64,000 bases of DNA from Neoscytalidium dimidiatum (taxonomy: Eukaryota > Ascomycota > Dothideomycetes > Botryosphaeriales > Botryosphaeriaceae). Of this stretch, positions 31,770 through 43,084 are shown piece after piece. Both the position numbers and the translations under genes were made by a program. The notes below the pieces were generated by a model. That model was not told the DNA's origin and did no database searches. It saw only the letters and a program-made list of their open reading frames with translations. The stretch lies in contig CM074702.1 of NCBI GenBank assembly GCA_037367355.1, positions 2,999,175 to 3,063,174 of the forward strand. Direction: 5' to 3'. Every line of letters starts with the position of its first letter. Within the stretch, counting starts at the first letter, position 1.

Positions 31770-34700
31770 TAATATGCTGGTGCAGCTAGACGGTGTTACG
31801 GGGGAGTGATCCTACGAGGACGCACAGCACACTGACAAAAACTTAGTGGTTTTCCCTGATCTTCTACTATAGCCCATCTTACATAATTTATCACTCTTAA
31901 CTAACCGCAGAACTGCAATTAAGCTTGATCAGGATGCGAAATGTGTTTGGAATGCGACTTGCACGCAGGATCGAAGCCCTGATCATTTAGGGCGGCCCGT
32001 AGAAACGCGCCGGACGTGCCAGCGCATCCATCACCACCGTTATTCCTCTGCCTCACCTAATAATCAGCAATTTTCTTTCTTTCCATTATTTCCAGCAATC
32101 CTTAGCATATTTAATGTCCTAAAAGGGAACGCGCGAGGCTTCGTCCATCACAGCGGAGAAGAGCGAAGAGGTATATACAAGCGAGTGCCGACCGGTCGCT
32201 TCGACGGTCGTTGGCAGCGCAGCAGGCGCCTCTAAGTTCTACCGGATGATAACGTCAATGCATACTTAGAAGATTGAGGAGAGAGAGCGATGTGTATGTG
32301 GCGATGATGCGTGTGATGGATGTCGAGCAGCGCCCAGAGGACGTTCTTGTTATGGAGCGCGAGTGAGCACAGACTGAGAAATCCAATCGTTACACCGCCT
32401 TTAGATCTGACGCACAGCATTCACTCCATGACTTCTCCAGCTTCAAAAAGCAATGGTGCTTTTACAACTTTGATTATCAGACGAGGCCATGATATGATCT
32501 ACAACTTGTCTGCGTGTGAAACGCTTTACTCCACGCGCTGACGTCAGATGCACAAATAGATTCAAACTCAATGTCGAGTGTTGGAGCTTAATATTTAGTG
32601 CATCATAGCAGTACGTAGACAGAAGGAGCCATGGTTTCCGCAGGGCTTCTATCAAACTTGCCTCTGATATGCGGCTTCTTGCATATCAACATTAAGAATT
32701 TCTTTAGTAAACTTCGATCATGATCTTAGGGTAGGCAATCGGCCGGGCCAGGTTGTGCTTTAGTGTCTCGGTTGCAGCTGGTAATTTTCTGCGAAGTCCT
32801 CCCAAAACTCGCTCTCATCACGTGCCCGACGGCATGATGGCTGTAATCACGATGAGTAGCTTATGCGGCACTCTGTCTCCATCGAATGTAAGAATGTAGT
32901 GGGAAGTTTCTCCAGCATTAGCTTAGATATGAAGAAGTGTTAGTATTCTGGATGGTTGATAAAAATATATGAATACTGTAATCAGATAAGGACCTTGCTA
33001 CTCTACGGTGATTCCAAGAATCCCAACACAGCAAAATCTATAATACAGACAGGCTACCGAATTTGCTACAGAGAGTGTAGGGACGACTGGTACAAAGCAC
33101 CAAACTCTCAGAATCTATGGAGCAATCTCGAAGGAGCTGATACACGTATAAAGCAAGCCGACGCTGAGGAATGAGCAATCATTCAGGGAGTCGTTGATTA
33201 TGCTTAACGAGACTTATGAGCTTTCTTCTCGGCCAGTTAACTTATGCACCCACAGCCAAGCCACCGCATAGTTTCCAAACGTTTTATTACCGTGCATCAG
33301 TCATGTAGCTAAGGTGGTGGCTGCTTCATGGATACATCGGCATCGACGCCAAGCATTGGCGCCCGTAAGATGTGGTTCTCTTCTGTCAACGGTCAAGAGT
33401 TAGTTCGATTCTCCTGTTACTTCGCAGTCGCATATTGTAGGACTAAATTAAGGCAACTAGCCAGCACTGAAAACATTCCGGCGTCGTACTTTTTCAGTCC
33501 GATACATATGAAGATAGCGTCTATCCGTGCGGGATTCGTTGGCGTGCCAGTCGAGGATCTGGCTTGATTCTCGGGAAGTTCGGATGGCTCTTCGCAATCA
33601 TATGATTGGGAAATTTGTTGAGAGTTGCCACCAGTGTTACACTAAGCAAAGTCGCTTTTTTTTTTTCGCTACTTGCTTGGTCCAGGCTCTCAACGTAATA
33701 ATTAAGTAAAATTCTATACCTAGATATTTTAGTAGCTACGCGATAGCACGATAATACTAGCGCTAGCGCTAGTATACTAAGATAAACTTTAAGAATTATA
33801 ACTATATTAAAGTAGTCTATATACGTGTATATTACGAAACGTCTAGACCCTCTAGTAGCTCTAGAATCTCTAGAATCTCTAGAACCTTCGGAAGCTCCGG
33901 AAGCTCTAGAAGCTCTAGAGGTACTAGCCCTAATTATAGAGTTACGAGCTAGATAGATAGGCACGTGTCCTCCTAGACCTAGGGCTCTTAGCCGAAATTG
34001 GCTGGGGAATTCTGCTGATGTAACTGAATGGAAATTCTACGTGGGATTTTGCAATTTCTGTGAACCATCCCCCCTTGTGTAGGAAGCTCGTGCGTTCCTC
34101 GCACAGGTAACATCGAGCTAACATGAAAGAAGAGGCATCATGCACACTCCGTAAGTGGAGCTAGCATTTGATCTCAGCCACGCGCCAATTTTGCGAATTA
34201 CCACCGGGGACAGGACCTAATTTGCCCAAGCTTCGGAACGGCTGTGTTGTTGCGGACTAATGTTTGATGCGTCATTGAGAAAAGACAACAGACATGCATT
34301 TGACAACTAAGAGTAAATTCAAATTGCCGTATGATGAACGGTAGGAAGATACAGGATATGAATTCCATATTACAATGATTTTGCTTGCTACTGGATGCGG
34401 AAACTCAACTTTATCGTAGTAGTATCATAGACTTCCACGTTAGGCTCGTGGGTATAGATAATCTTGGTATGGCCGGAAAGATCAAGAGTTGAGGAGGACG
34501 TCTCTGCCAAGCAACACTTCGACGGCTTAATGGGAAGTAGGAAACACTCCGCCAAGGATCGCCAAGGCGCAGAACAAACTAGAACGAGGTCAGTTGTCAC
34601 TATGCAGTCCCTGCACTGTCACTGAGTCTACTTGAATCTACTCATAGCGTGAGATAGCCAAGATGTCTGCTGGCAGCGTCGAGCTATGCTAGCATTTCGG

Positions 34701-34844
34701 CAGAGAGATAGATTTCTTGAAAGCTATTTAAGGGACAGTGGGTCCTACCTATGAAGACATCATCACCAAACAGCTTCACTTATTCAAGTTCGCTCACCAC
34801 AACAACAGCACTCATTTACAGAGTCATTCGTTCATTCATCCAAA
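31770..34844. other. 3 kb gene desert, AT-rich
   Basis: No gene is supported. Short frames occur on both strands without domains. A low-complexity repeat island lies at 33755-33925. The last 120 bases form the promoter of the NLP gene, with a TATTTAAG box near 34724. Confidence 0.55.
33755..33925. repeat. Low-complexity CTAG/CTAGA repeat island
   Basis: A GCTAGC-type run at 33758-33777 is followed by AT-rich DNA and then by many imperfect copies of a nonamer close to AGCTCTAGA (33850-33923). It translates on the minus strand as Ser/Arg repeats in a frame that looks spurious. It may be a relic of a mobile element or a simple-sequence expansion; no terminal repeats or coding remnants are visible. 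Confidence 0.65.
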
Positions 34845-35688
34845 ATGCATTATAGCACCATCATCGCCGTTCTTGCCGCCTCTTCCTGCGTCACCGCTGC
34901 TCCAGCGGCTGCTCCTGAAGTTGGTACTCGTGAAGGCACCTCGGTCTTGGACAAGCGCGAGTTTCAGGAGGTTAATCACGATTCTCTCCGGTGGATTCCT
35001 GAGAAGGTTGTCCCTGGAAGCGAAGGAAGGGCCGCACTCCGTTACGAGCCGTTCCTCCACATTGCCCACGGCTGTCAATCCTATCCCGCCGTCAGCGAGT
35101 CTGGCCAGGTGAGCGGTGGTCTCGACAACACCGGCAGTCCCAGCGGCTCCTGCAACGACGGCAGCAACGGGCAGACGTACGTCCGCGGGGCCTGGCACAG
35201 GGGACGCTACGCTATCATGTACTCCTGGTACTTCCCCAAGGACCAGGTCTCTGCCGGTGGCGGCAACTTCGGACACACCCACGACTGGGAGAGCGTCGTC
35301 ATTTGGATTGACAACCGTAAGTTCTTCCACCCCAGCATTCTCCCCATTACCGAAGCACCTGATGATTGAAATTTTCTTGCCAACAGCCAGCAACGCCAAC
35401 CCCCACGTCTTCGGCGCCGCGGCTTCTGGCCACGGAGACTACAAGAAGGTTCAGGGCCTGCCGCAGACACGCGACGGGCAGCGTCTGCAGGTCGAGTACT
35501 TCACGAACTGGCCCACCAACCACGAGCTTCAGTTTAAGACTAGCCCGGGTAGTGACCACGCGATGATCGACTACAACATGATCGACCCGCGTGCCAGGAA
35601 GGCTTTGGACGAGCATAATTGGGGCAGCGCCAACTGTCCGTTCAACAAGAACAACTTCTTCAATAACTTGAACAAGGCCTGGATCTGA
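34845..35688 (+). CDS. NPP1/NLP-family necrosis-inducing secreted protein (type 1)
   Basis: A secreted protein of the necrosis- and ethylene-inducing (NLP) family, associated with plant-tissue colonisation. Two exons, 34845-35316 and 35387-35688; 257 aa, normal length. An N-terminal signal (about residues 1-19, ending VTAAPA) is followed by a possible KR processing site (DKR, near residue 40). Two cysteines near residues 78 and 103 fit the type 1 pair. The central heptapeptide is GHTHDWE (residues 143-149). Its third residue is Thr, where the family usually has Arg; the metal-binding His, Asp and Glu positions are retained. Whether this copy is active on plants cannot be told from sequence, since many NLPs are non-toxic. 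A TATTTAAG box lies about 120 bp upstream. Confidence 0.93.
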
Positions 35689-36242
35689 TGCATCAGGATT
35701 ATGGCTTGGGTTCCACAGCCGCTGCAGTGGGACAAGATCCGGTTGTTCCCTTTCGATGATTGGGCTCAGGAATTACTTTGACTTCTTGTATTTATTCATT
35801 TCTAGATAAGTTTGAAGGACGACGTAGATAAATCACAACATGCCAGTCTTCAGTGTACCATGAATGAAAGGTGTGCTATGGGTGGCTGTGAGAATAAAGA
35901 ACACAAAGCCAATGCCGGTCTTCAGAAGGAAAATGACGGACTGAACTAACGTCCACTACAGTGGCCCGGTCAATGTAGAGAGATACAGAACTATCGGAAG
36001 GACCGCCGGGCCTGTGGAACAACGGGCAACGATAAGGTGGGCTCAGAAGATTACCTCTTCTTGGCGGGTGGATCTTTCGCTGGGGCCACAGGTGGTGCCG
36101 ATTTCAGTGATACCTGGCAAAGCAGGTTACAGAAAGAACCGCCCTTCAAATTGCAACACAGCTTACACAGGCAGTCAATGCAGTCGTCTGGACGTAGGTG
36201 TCGATGACCATATTTCATTCTGATATCCGGACGTGCTCCCGT
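35689..36242. other. Convergent intergenic region
   Basis: 554 bp between two stop codons. No gene seen. Confidence 0.5.
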
Positions 36243-38537
36243 TCACGTATCGTGTGAAAGGAGTTTGATTGCTTGGTACACCTCGGCAGTAATGATGTCG
36301 CGCCACTTCTCAAGGTTAACCATGTCGCCTTTATCAATGTTCTCGGACAAGCCTGGAAACGTCACGCCTGAGTACCCTGTCCACAGGCCTGGGGCAAAGA
36401 CGGTGTGTTTGAACCAGCTTCTCCCATCGAGCCCTTCTGGATGTAAAAACTGCCTCTCCAGGATCTTGTACTTGGAGTTCACACGCCGCAGTTGATTCAA
36501 CGCTCCTACATCATCCAGAGTCCCCCCTGAAACTGTGATGCTCTCCGATATTTCACGAGCCTGCTCGTCGAGGGCGGCCGACGCGCTGTGGAGGCGATAC
36601 AAGGCAGCCCGCAAAGGCTGCAAGGAAACCTTGGTGAATGCGGTGTAAGTACGATCGATGGCATCCAGATAGCTGGTAAGAGACGTAGCATAGGCGGTGG
36701 CATTGAACGGAATGACCGGCGTGTCGACGAGCCTCGCAGCGACCAGCGCCCAGACGCGAGTGACGGCGACGTGGTACTCCCACGTCGGGTCACCGAACGT
36801 GTCCATCCAGTACGCGCTGTCGAAATTCGAATGGTAGTGGAAGACGGCGTCGTCCGGGCCCGGGTGGAAGCCGAAGTCGAGGCTGGGCACGCCCGCGTGG
36901 CTCTGGAAGGCCGTGAAGTCGCTGCCGCTGTCGAGCGTGCGGACGGCGCCGTCCCACACGTCGCGCACCGTCTGGCCGGCGACGGTCTGGTTGGGCGACG
37001 GCACCTTGCCGGCGGCGTCGAGCAGCACGTGCTCGAGCAGCGGCGCGGCCGCGGCGGTGAAGGATGACCCGCTCGTGCCGGTGTCCACGTTCACGTAGGC
37101 TATCGCGGCGTGGGAGAGCCACGGCAGGTGCTCCTCGACCCACTCGGTCGAGCCGATGAGGTTGTACTCCTCGCCGTCCCAGCTGGCGAGCACGATCGTG
37201 CGCAGCGGCTTCCACCCGGCGGCGAGTGCGGCGCCTAGAGAGCGGGCTACCTCGTTGAGCGCGGCCGAGCCGCTGTTCGGGTCGCCCGCTCCGCCGACGA
37301 TCCAGGCGTCGCGGTGGTTGCCCAGGAGCACCACCTCGTCGTCGATGGTGCCGTTGATCACGCCGATGACGTTCCAGATTGGCGTGGTGACGTAGTGCTG
37401 CCTGTTGGTCAAGTTCAGGAGCACGTCGGGCGGCGAGGGTCCGATGTTGTATTGTACGCCTTTGTGGACCAGCCCGCCGGTATCCCAGCCGAGCGAAGAC
37501 GCGTTCGGGCCGTGGCTGTTGAGTGCTTGGAGCAGGCGCAAGCCATCGAGGTGGGATACGGGAAGCGAAGGTATCTTGGGAACAATGCCGTCGACAGGCT
37601 GGCGTGGAGTATCTGGTTTTGAAGGTACGCCGCTGCAAAAGAGATAAAGTGGATACCGTGAGCATTATACGGACGAAGCGTTGGAATGCTTTACTCACGG
37701 TGTGGTTGGGTCTCCTGGCGCCTGTATCGAGGAGAGTACACTCCCGCGTTGGATGCTGCTGGGCTGCCGTGCTGGACCAGCAGGATAAGGCTCGAAGCCA
37801 CTGTGCTCAGTACGCTTGCCGTCGTCGCCAGGATCGGTGTATGTGACAACGCCCACCATTCCGAGCTCTTCGGCGCGTGCAATCTTCAGGCCACGGAACA
37901 CACGCCCGTATCTCGCGAGCGCGATTTTGCCCTGAAGAGGGATGCCCACACGTACAAGCGTCTCGAAGTCATCGTACGTGCCGTAGTTGACGAACACAAA
38001 CTGCGCCGTCACGCTGCCGTCCGCCGAATAGGCGTGGAACGCGGGCACTCGGTTGCTGGCACCGCTGGTTGGATCATCTTCCACCACGTCTTCTTCTAAT
38101 TGAGCTTCGTACGCGACGTGCTCGTGACCCGTCGCGTTGGAAAGCAGGGCAAGACGGCTACTTTCCGGGTAATTGAGGTAGACGTCGTACGAAACGACGT
38201 CTGCTGTGTTGAAGCCAAAACTGAGCCATTGATCGCGTGTCCAGAGAGCCTGGGACTGATTTGTGCCGGCGAGGTGGAGGCCAGATGTGTAGAAGTTGCT
38301 GGCACTTCTCAATGATGATTCGTCAGGTGTCGATAGCAGGATTCGCTCCAGTTCTTCGTACGCCAGGCCGCCGTGCGCGCGGTCTCTCGCACTCTGCGCT
38401 ACCAACTGGAGGATGATGATAAGAGAAATGACAAGGGCAAGTACGTGAACGCGTCTGGGCAGAAAGTGTGCATGAGGGACCCGGCGCCCATGCCGTGGGA
38501 TGAGGGGGGTGCGCTCGGTACGGGCCTTTTCTTCCAT
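36243..38537 (-). CDS. M28 metallopeptidase, glutamate carboxypeptidase II-like (membrane-anchored)
   Basis: A zinc carboxypeptidase of the GCPII/PSMA/transferrin-receptor group, facing the vacuole lumen or the cell surface. Two exons, 37699-38537 and 36243-37632; 742 aa, full length. The N-terminus is short and basic, followed by one membrane anchor (VLALVISLIIILQLVA, about 32-47), so it is a type II membrane protein. A protease-associated domain lies at about 155-270 (GKIALARYGRVFRGLKIARA). The catalytic domain has the two-zinc ligands: GNHRDAW (H386), GAGDPNSG (D397), SWDGEEYNLIG (E434 base, E435 ligand), VNVDTGTSG and FHYHSNFDS. A dimerisation domain closes the protein. Expected role is trimming peptides in the vacuole. 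Start chosen as first ATG of the frame; the intron joins GDPTTP to GVPSKPDTP. Confidence 0.93.
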
Positions 38538-38792
38538 GTTGAAAGGTTGGCAGTCAAGAGGAAGCTGCCGTAGCCATGCCGGATTGAAATATGCTACGGC
38601 TTACACAGAACCGCGTTTGCCGAGCCCCTCTTCTGTCTTCTGCTATGATTTGCCGGCAGAGCAGGAGGAGCAGCAGGCCGCCTGGTATCAAGGATCAGGG
38701 CCGTATCTTAGCTCAACATTCCTCACCCTCGCTAAGCGGGAAGATAAGTTGATTGCCAGCGCCGTCCGCCATTACCTTCACTCCTCACGACC

Positions 38793-40417
38793 ATGCAGAA
38801 CGACCTGAGCATCGAGGCAGAGGCCAACCCGAACGCGCTCCCCGCCAACGCGGCAGCGGACGAGCAAACACCGCTCCTTCGCGGGTCCCCGCCGCGCAAC
38901 GAAGAGCCAGATCTCCGTCCCAGGCGCCGGTGGAGAGAGGCATCGGTGGGCGGCTTCTTCGCCATGATGCGAGCAGTCAGTGCTGACAGCGCACACAGAT
39001 CTGGTGGCTGCTGCCGCCGTACTTCATCTACACACTCGCGTACGGCGGCATCTCAGTGCCCAAGCTGGACCTGATCCTCGCGCTGTCGTGCCGCGAGCAC
39101 TACGCACCGGAGGCGCCTGGCAACTGCCGGATCGCGGAGGTGCAGCAGCGGGCGGCGCGCTTCGTGCTGGTCAGCAACCTGGCGGGCGGGCTGCTGTCGG
39201 TGGTGACGTGCCCGCGCATCGGGGCGCTGTCCGACCGGCACGGGCGGCGGCGGGTGCTGTGTGCGAGCACGCTGGGCATGCTGGTCAACGAAGCGGTCAC
39301 GATCGCGGCGGCGGCGCGTCCGGAGCGGGTGGCCATGTCGTGGCTGTATGTGGGCTACGTCTTCGACGGGCTCTGCGGCTCGTTCAACGCCGTCATGGCG
39401 GTGGCGCACTCGTACGCGGCCGACTGCACGCGGCCGGCGCAGCGCAACACGGCGTTCGGCTACTTCCACGGCTGCCTCTACAGCGGCATCGCGCTGGGCC
39501 CGCTGCTGGCCGGGCTGGTGCTGCGGCGGACGGGCAGCGGCACGGCCGTGTTCGGGCTCGCGCTGGGCTGCCTGCTGGTCTTCGACGCGTGCGTGCTGGG
39601 GTTCGTGCCGGAGTCGCTGTCGGCGCAGCAGCGCGAGGCGGCGCGCGAGAAGCACAAGCGCTCCGACAGCATGGCCGTGTCGACGGCGGTGGGCAGCGTG
39701 CTGGCTCCGTTGCGGGTGCTGTGGCCGACAGGGGCGGGCACTTCGCCGGCGCTGCGGCGCAACCTGGTGCTGCTCGCGGCCATGGACGCGTGCATGACGG
39801 GCGTGGCGACGGGATCCTTCAACATCGTGCTCTACTACAGCGAGCTGGTGTTCGGCTGGGATGCGTCGGCGCAGTCACTGTTCGTGGCCATGGTCAACAC
39901 CTGCCGCGTCGTGTGCCTGTTCGCCCTGCTGCCCGCCCTGACGAGCCTTACTACCGCCGCCCGCGACCGTGGCCGTGACCGTGGCCGGGATCGGAGCAGG
40001 GGCGAGCGGCATGGCTGCGACGCGCTGGACCTGGCGCTGATCCGCGCTGCCGTGCTGCTCGATGCGGTGGGATTTGCAGGCTACGCCGCCGCGCAGTCCA
40101 CCCCCGTCTTCGCCGCCAGCGGAGCCGTCGCTGCGCTGGCCGGCGTGGGCTTCCCAACCCTGCAGTCCGCCCTCACCAAGCACGTCCCGCCCGATCAGAC
40201 CGGCCAGCTGCTGGGCGCCAGCGGCCTGCTCTATTCGGCCACCCGCATCGTCGCTCCCACCCTGCTCAACGCCATCTACGCCGCAACCGTCGCCTCCGTC
40301 CCGCACGCCATCTTCCTGGTCCTGGCTGCCGTCTGTGCCGCCGCCGCGTGCTTGAGCTGGGCCGTCCGTGGGGGAGTGCCCGTGGGCGACAGCTCCGCCT
40401 CGCCGCATGAAACATGA
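38793..40417 (+). CDS. MFS transporter (DHA/tetracycline-resistance-like)
   Basis: A drug/H+ antiporter-like or vacuolar-type MFS protein, perhaps the left-hand exporter of the adjacent cluster. Two exons, 38793-38945 and 38999-40417, joined as RWREAS-IWWLLPPYF; 523 aa. An upstream GTCAGT could also serve as donor but would leave a 23-nt intron, so the 53-nt intron from 38946 is preferred; it has a TGCTGAC branch-like site. The soluble acidic N-tail carries DEQTPLL, a dileucine-type sorting signal common in fungal vacuolar MFS proteins. The MFS A-motif GALSDRHGRRRVLC is clear, and about 12 hydrophobic segments are visible. An Arg/Asp-rich cytosolic loop (about residues 385-410) contains a RDRGRDRGRDR repeat. 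Codon use is strongly GC3-biased. Substrate unknown. Confidence 0.9.
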
Positions 40418-40619
40418 GCCTGTGGTGGATCGCGGATCATGCTCTCGCTGCAGGTTAAATTCCGTCATCGAGAGCCCCGCAGCTCCGCGTCAGAAGTATA
40501 GAAGCATACGAAGTTACTTGTCATATAACTAAGACTACTTTACCCCAGAGCATAGACCCTTCCTGACTAAATGTGACGAGAGATAAAACGGCGTTGCCCC
40601 TCCAAGAGTATCATATCAG

Positions 40620-42157
40620 CTAATTTGGACCTCGAACCCCCCCTTTCTCCCGGCGCAGGAGGTACAGTGAGCCCTCGTCGCGCTCATTGGCCCATTCTCT
40701 CACGACTTCCAGCCCAGCCGCGCGAAAGCAGCGGACCGCATCTGTCGATGCGTACTTGTAGGACTGCGAGAACAGAATGTGCTCTCCCTCCTGTATTTCT
40801 ACAGACACGTTTGATTCGCCCCGGTCCTGCTTAACGTTGAAAACTCGTCGCCTCCCGGAACGGACGAAACGCTGCATGAGAGCGTGTCAACGACCGCTGA
40901 GCGTGTGTCTCGAATGCTTCTCGACTTACCACGTGCCGGCTGGATTCCGCATCCCATCGTGAAACGTAGTCCCAGTTATCGCCGCCATCCAACTCCTTTG
41001 CAGCATCACCGCCGAGCACTGCTCCCGCGCTGCGCACTCCATTCCTCAAGTACGTCTTCCAGCACTCAAGATCCTCACCGTACGCGGCTCGGACCTTTGC
41101 GACGTCCCTGCAGCGGTCGAGCCCCACGAGCAGATAGTCGTCCACGCCGAGGACGTCAGGACCGGCGAATTGCTTCAGAAACTTGGCTGCTTCCGCCGGC
41201 CTCACGTTGGTGAAGGATGAACCTAGCCATAGCAGGCATTTCCTCTGCGGGGAGCTGATGCTGCCATTCGTTTTACTCTCTTCGCCCGGAGGACCGTTCC
41301 GTAGAAATCCGAGGAGGTCAGTGTACGAGGCGCAAATGCCGCGCACAGAACACTGCTCCTGTCCGTATGATGGGTTCTCCTCAACAAGGCTGTGCAGCCG
41401 CTGGCTCAGCTCGCGGTACTGAATATCGACCTTTCATCATGTCAGTGTATGTAGCAGCAGCATCTCGGGGTTCGGTCACGGCTCACCGCGCAGTACGTCA
41501 GTGCAGTTGTTTCGGGAACAGCACGTGCTGTACGGAGAGTGTTGAATGAATCAAGAAGGCACTTGGCTTTCTCCGTGCGCCTACGTCTCCTCCCCGCGTT
41601 AGCCAGTGCTCTCCGAAATCCCCTCGACCAGACTCACCCGGCGCCCATGTCGACGAGAGCAATTTGCAAGTCCCGCTTCCTAGACAGTCTGTGTCCCAGT
41701 CCATCTGCCTCTCCGTTTTGCGGCAGTTGCGATAAGATTTGAATCTTCAGAATTAATGAGAAAGGTACCATGCATACAGGAAGGACAAATACATACTATC
41801 TCGTTCCCGTGGCGTTCAAGAAGATTGAGCTCATCCCGGAACAAGTAGTACCGCTCGTCTCTGGTGATCTCGTTATACAGGTCTATACCCTGGCCCTCGT
41901 ACAGGAGTACTGAATGGATACCGCTGTTACGAAACTGTATCATCGACTGCGAGTTTTACGGAGAATGACTCACTTGAGGGTAAGCTCTTCGTCCATCTCA
42001 CATCATATTCGCCCTCCTCGTGGAGTTCGGAAGGCGTTCTCCTTGCGGTCAACCCCTCCACTACCTCATCCCTGAGGGATTTCCCTGTCTCCGCGCCGCC
42101 TTTTCCGCGGAGGTTGAGCACGCCTACGCGCTGCCGAAGGATCGTGGCTGGAGACAT
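40620..42157 (-). CDS. EgtD-like histidine-specific/amino-acid N-methyltransferase (SAM-dependent)
   Basis: A stand-alone member of the family that includes EgtD (histidine betaine formation) and EasF (4-DMAT N-methylation). It likely N-methylates an amino acid or derived amine. Six exons: 41974-42157, 41797-41909, 41638-41708, 41487-41580, 40930-41430 and 40620-40871; 404 aa. Family signs in order: LNLRGKGG and RDEVVEGL at the start, LLYEGQGIDLYNEIT and YYLFRDELNLLERHGNEI, the SAM-binding VDMGAG, CLLWLGSSFTNVRP, LLVGLDRCRD with YGEDLECW, DNWDYVSRWD, and the C-terminal FSQSYKYASTDAVRCFRAAG and GSLYLLRRE. The glycine-rich motif I is VDMGAGRTEK, short of the usual G-S-x-x-K-T, so activity should be confirmed. 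It is not fused to a sulfatase-type domain as in fungal Egt1. Divergent from the decarboxylase at 43085, with a shared 0.9 kb promoter. Confidence 0.88.
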
Positions 42158-43084
42158 GCTGTTGCGGGGATCTGTGGACTATTCGAAAGGGCTACTGGCT
42201 CGTCCGAAGCTCACCGGGGCCACTCATTTATGTCGTGAAGAGACTTCAGTACGTGATCCCGCGTGCTTAGGTGGGCCCATTCAGGCAGCAGCACGGAGTG
42301 GGCGGGTCTCATCCAGGTATTGTCACAACGGCCTGCTTGCGATCGAGCAAACTGACTACCGTCAGCTCTCACGGACCTCCTTGGGCGGACGTGGCTGAAG
42401 ATAGCTGTCCTGCTGTAGCAAGACCCCTCTATAGCCATTCCTCTCTTTCAAAATAATCTGTTCCATTGCGGACGGGACTTCAAAAGAGAGGCTCACCAAA
42501 ACAGTGAGCGCAAACGCCAGCCAGAACCGGTAACATACTGCTTTAGGAGAGCCCTTCCCTTGAGCAAGTGCTACAAGATTCCCCCTGCGCCCGAGGCGAT
42601 CAGTCACAGATGTGATGTGCTGAATTGTCGCATGGTGCAGATACGAGACCAAGGGCCGGGCATATCGGTTCTACGTAAAAGGAACGTGAAAGCTGACAGA
42701 GCATTACCGCCCCTGTAGCCGATAGTCAGCGGGAGAATTGCGAAATCCCGGCCGTGATGAGCTCTGGATGCATCCTTTTGACGTGATCCCTTGGGGATGA
42801 CGTTGGCCGGTGGTAGGACGGGAACGGCGTGTGCATTAACCCCTACGGGAAGGAATCTGCGGGGTAATATCTTAGCGCAGCGGCCCGCTCATCCACCCGC
42901 TGCCTCCTCGCGCCGCTGCCGATCTTGTCCTGCAGCTCCGAGTGCTTGGCAAAACACCCGCAGCATCTGTATCGGGATCAGTTAGAGGGGAGGGGCCTGT
43001 GTGCTGTGCTATTTGCGCTTTCGCTGGACGAGCAACGTTTTGACAGCCCCTCGGTTTCCAAGTCCACAACGTACGCCGCTCACC
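42158..43084. other. Divergent promoter region, methyltransferase / decarboxylase
   Basis: 927 bp between the two starts. Short minus-strand frames at 42211-42652 lack any family resemblance and do not splice into the methyltransferase. A TCCGAA element at 42201-42206 resembles half of the palindrome found at 59724-59747. Likely a bidirectional promoter. Confidence 0.5.

Noticed and set aside
33521..33964. Minus-strand frame encoding a Ser/Arg-repeat protein
   Set aside because: It is a translation of the CTCTAGA repeat island and has no credible start or domain.
38946..38998. A 23-nt intron (GTCAGT donor) in the MFS gene
   Set aside because: Too short for spliceosomal removal; the upstream GTGGGC donor gives a 53-nt intron in the correct phase.
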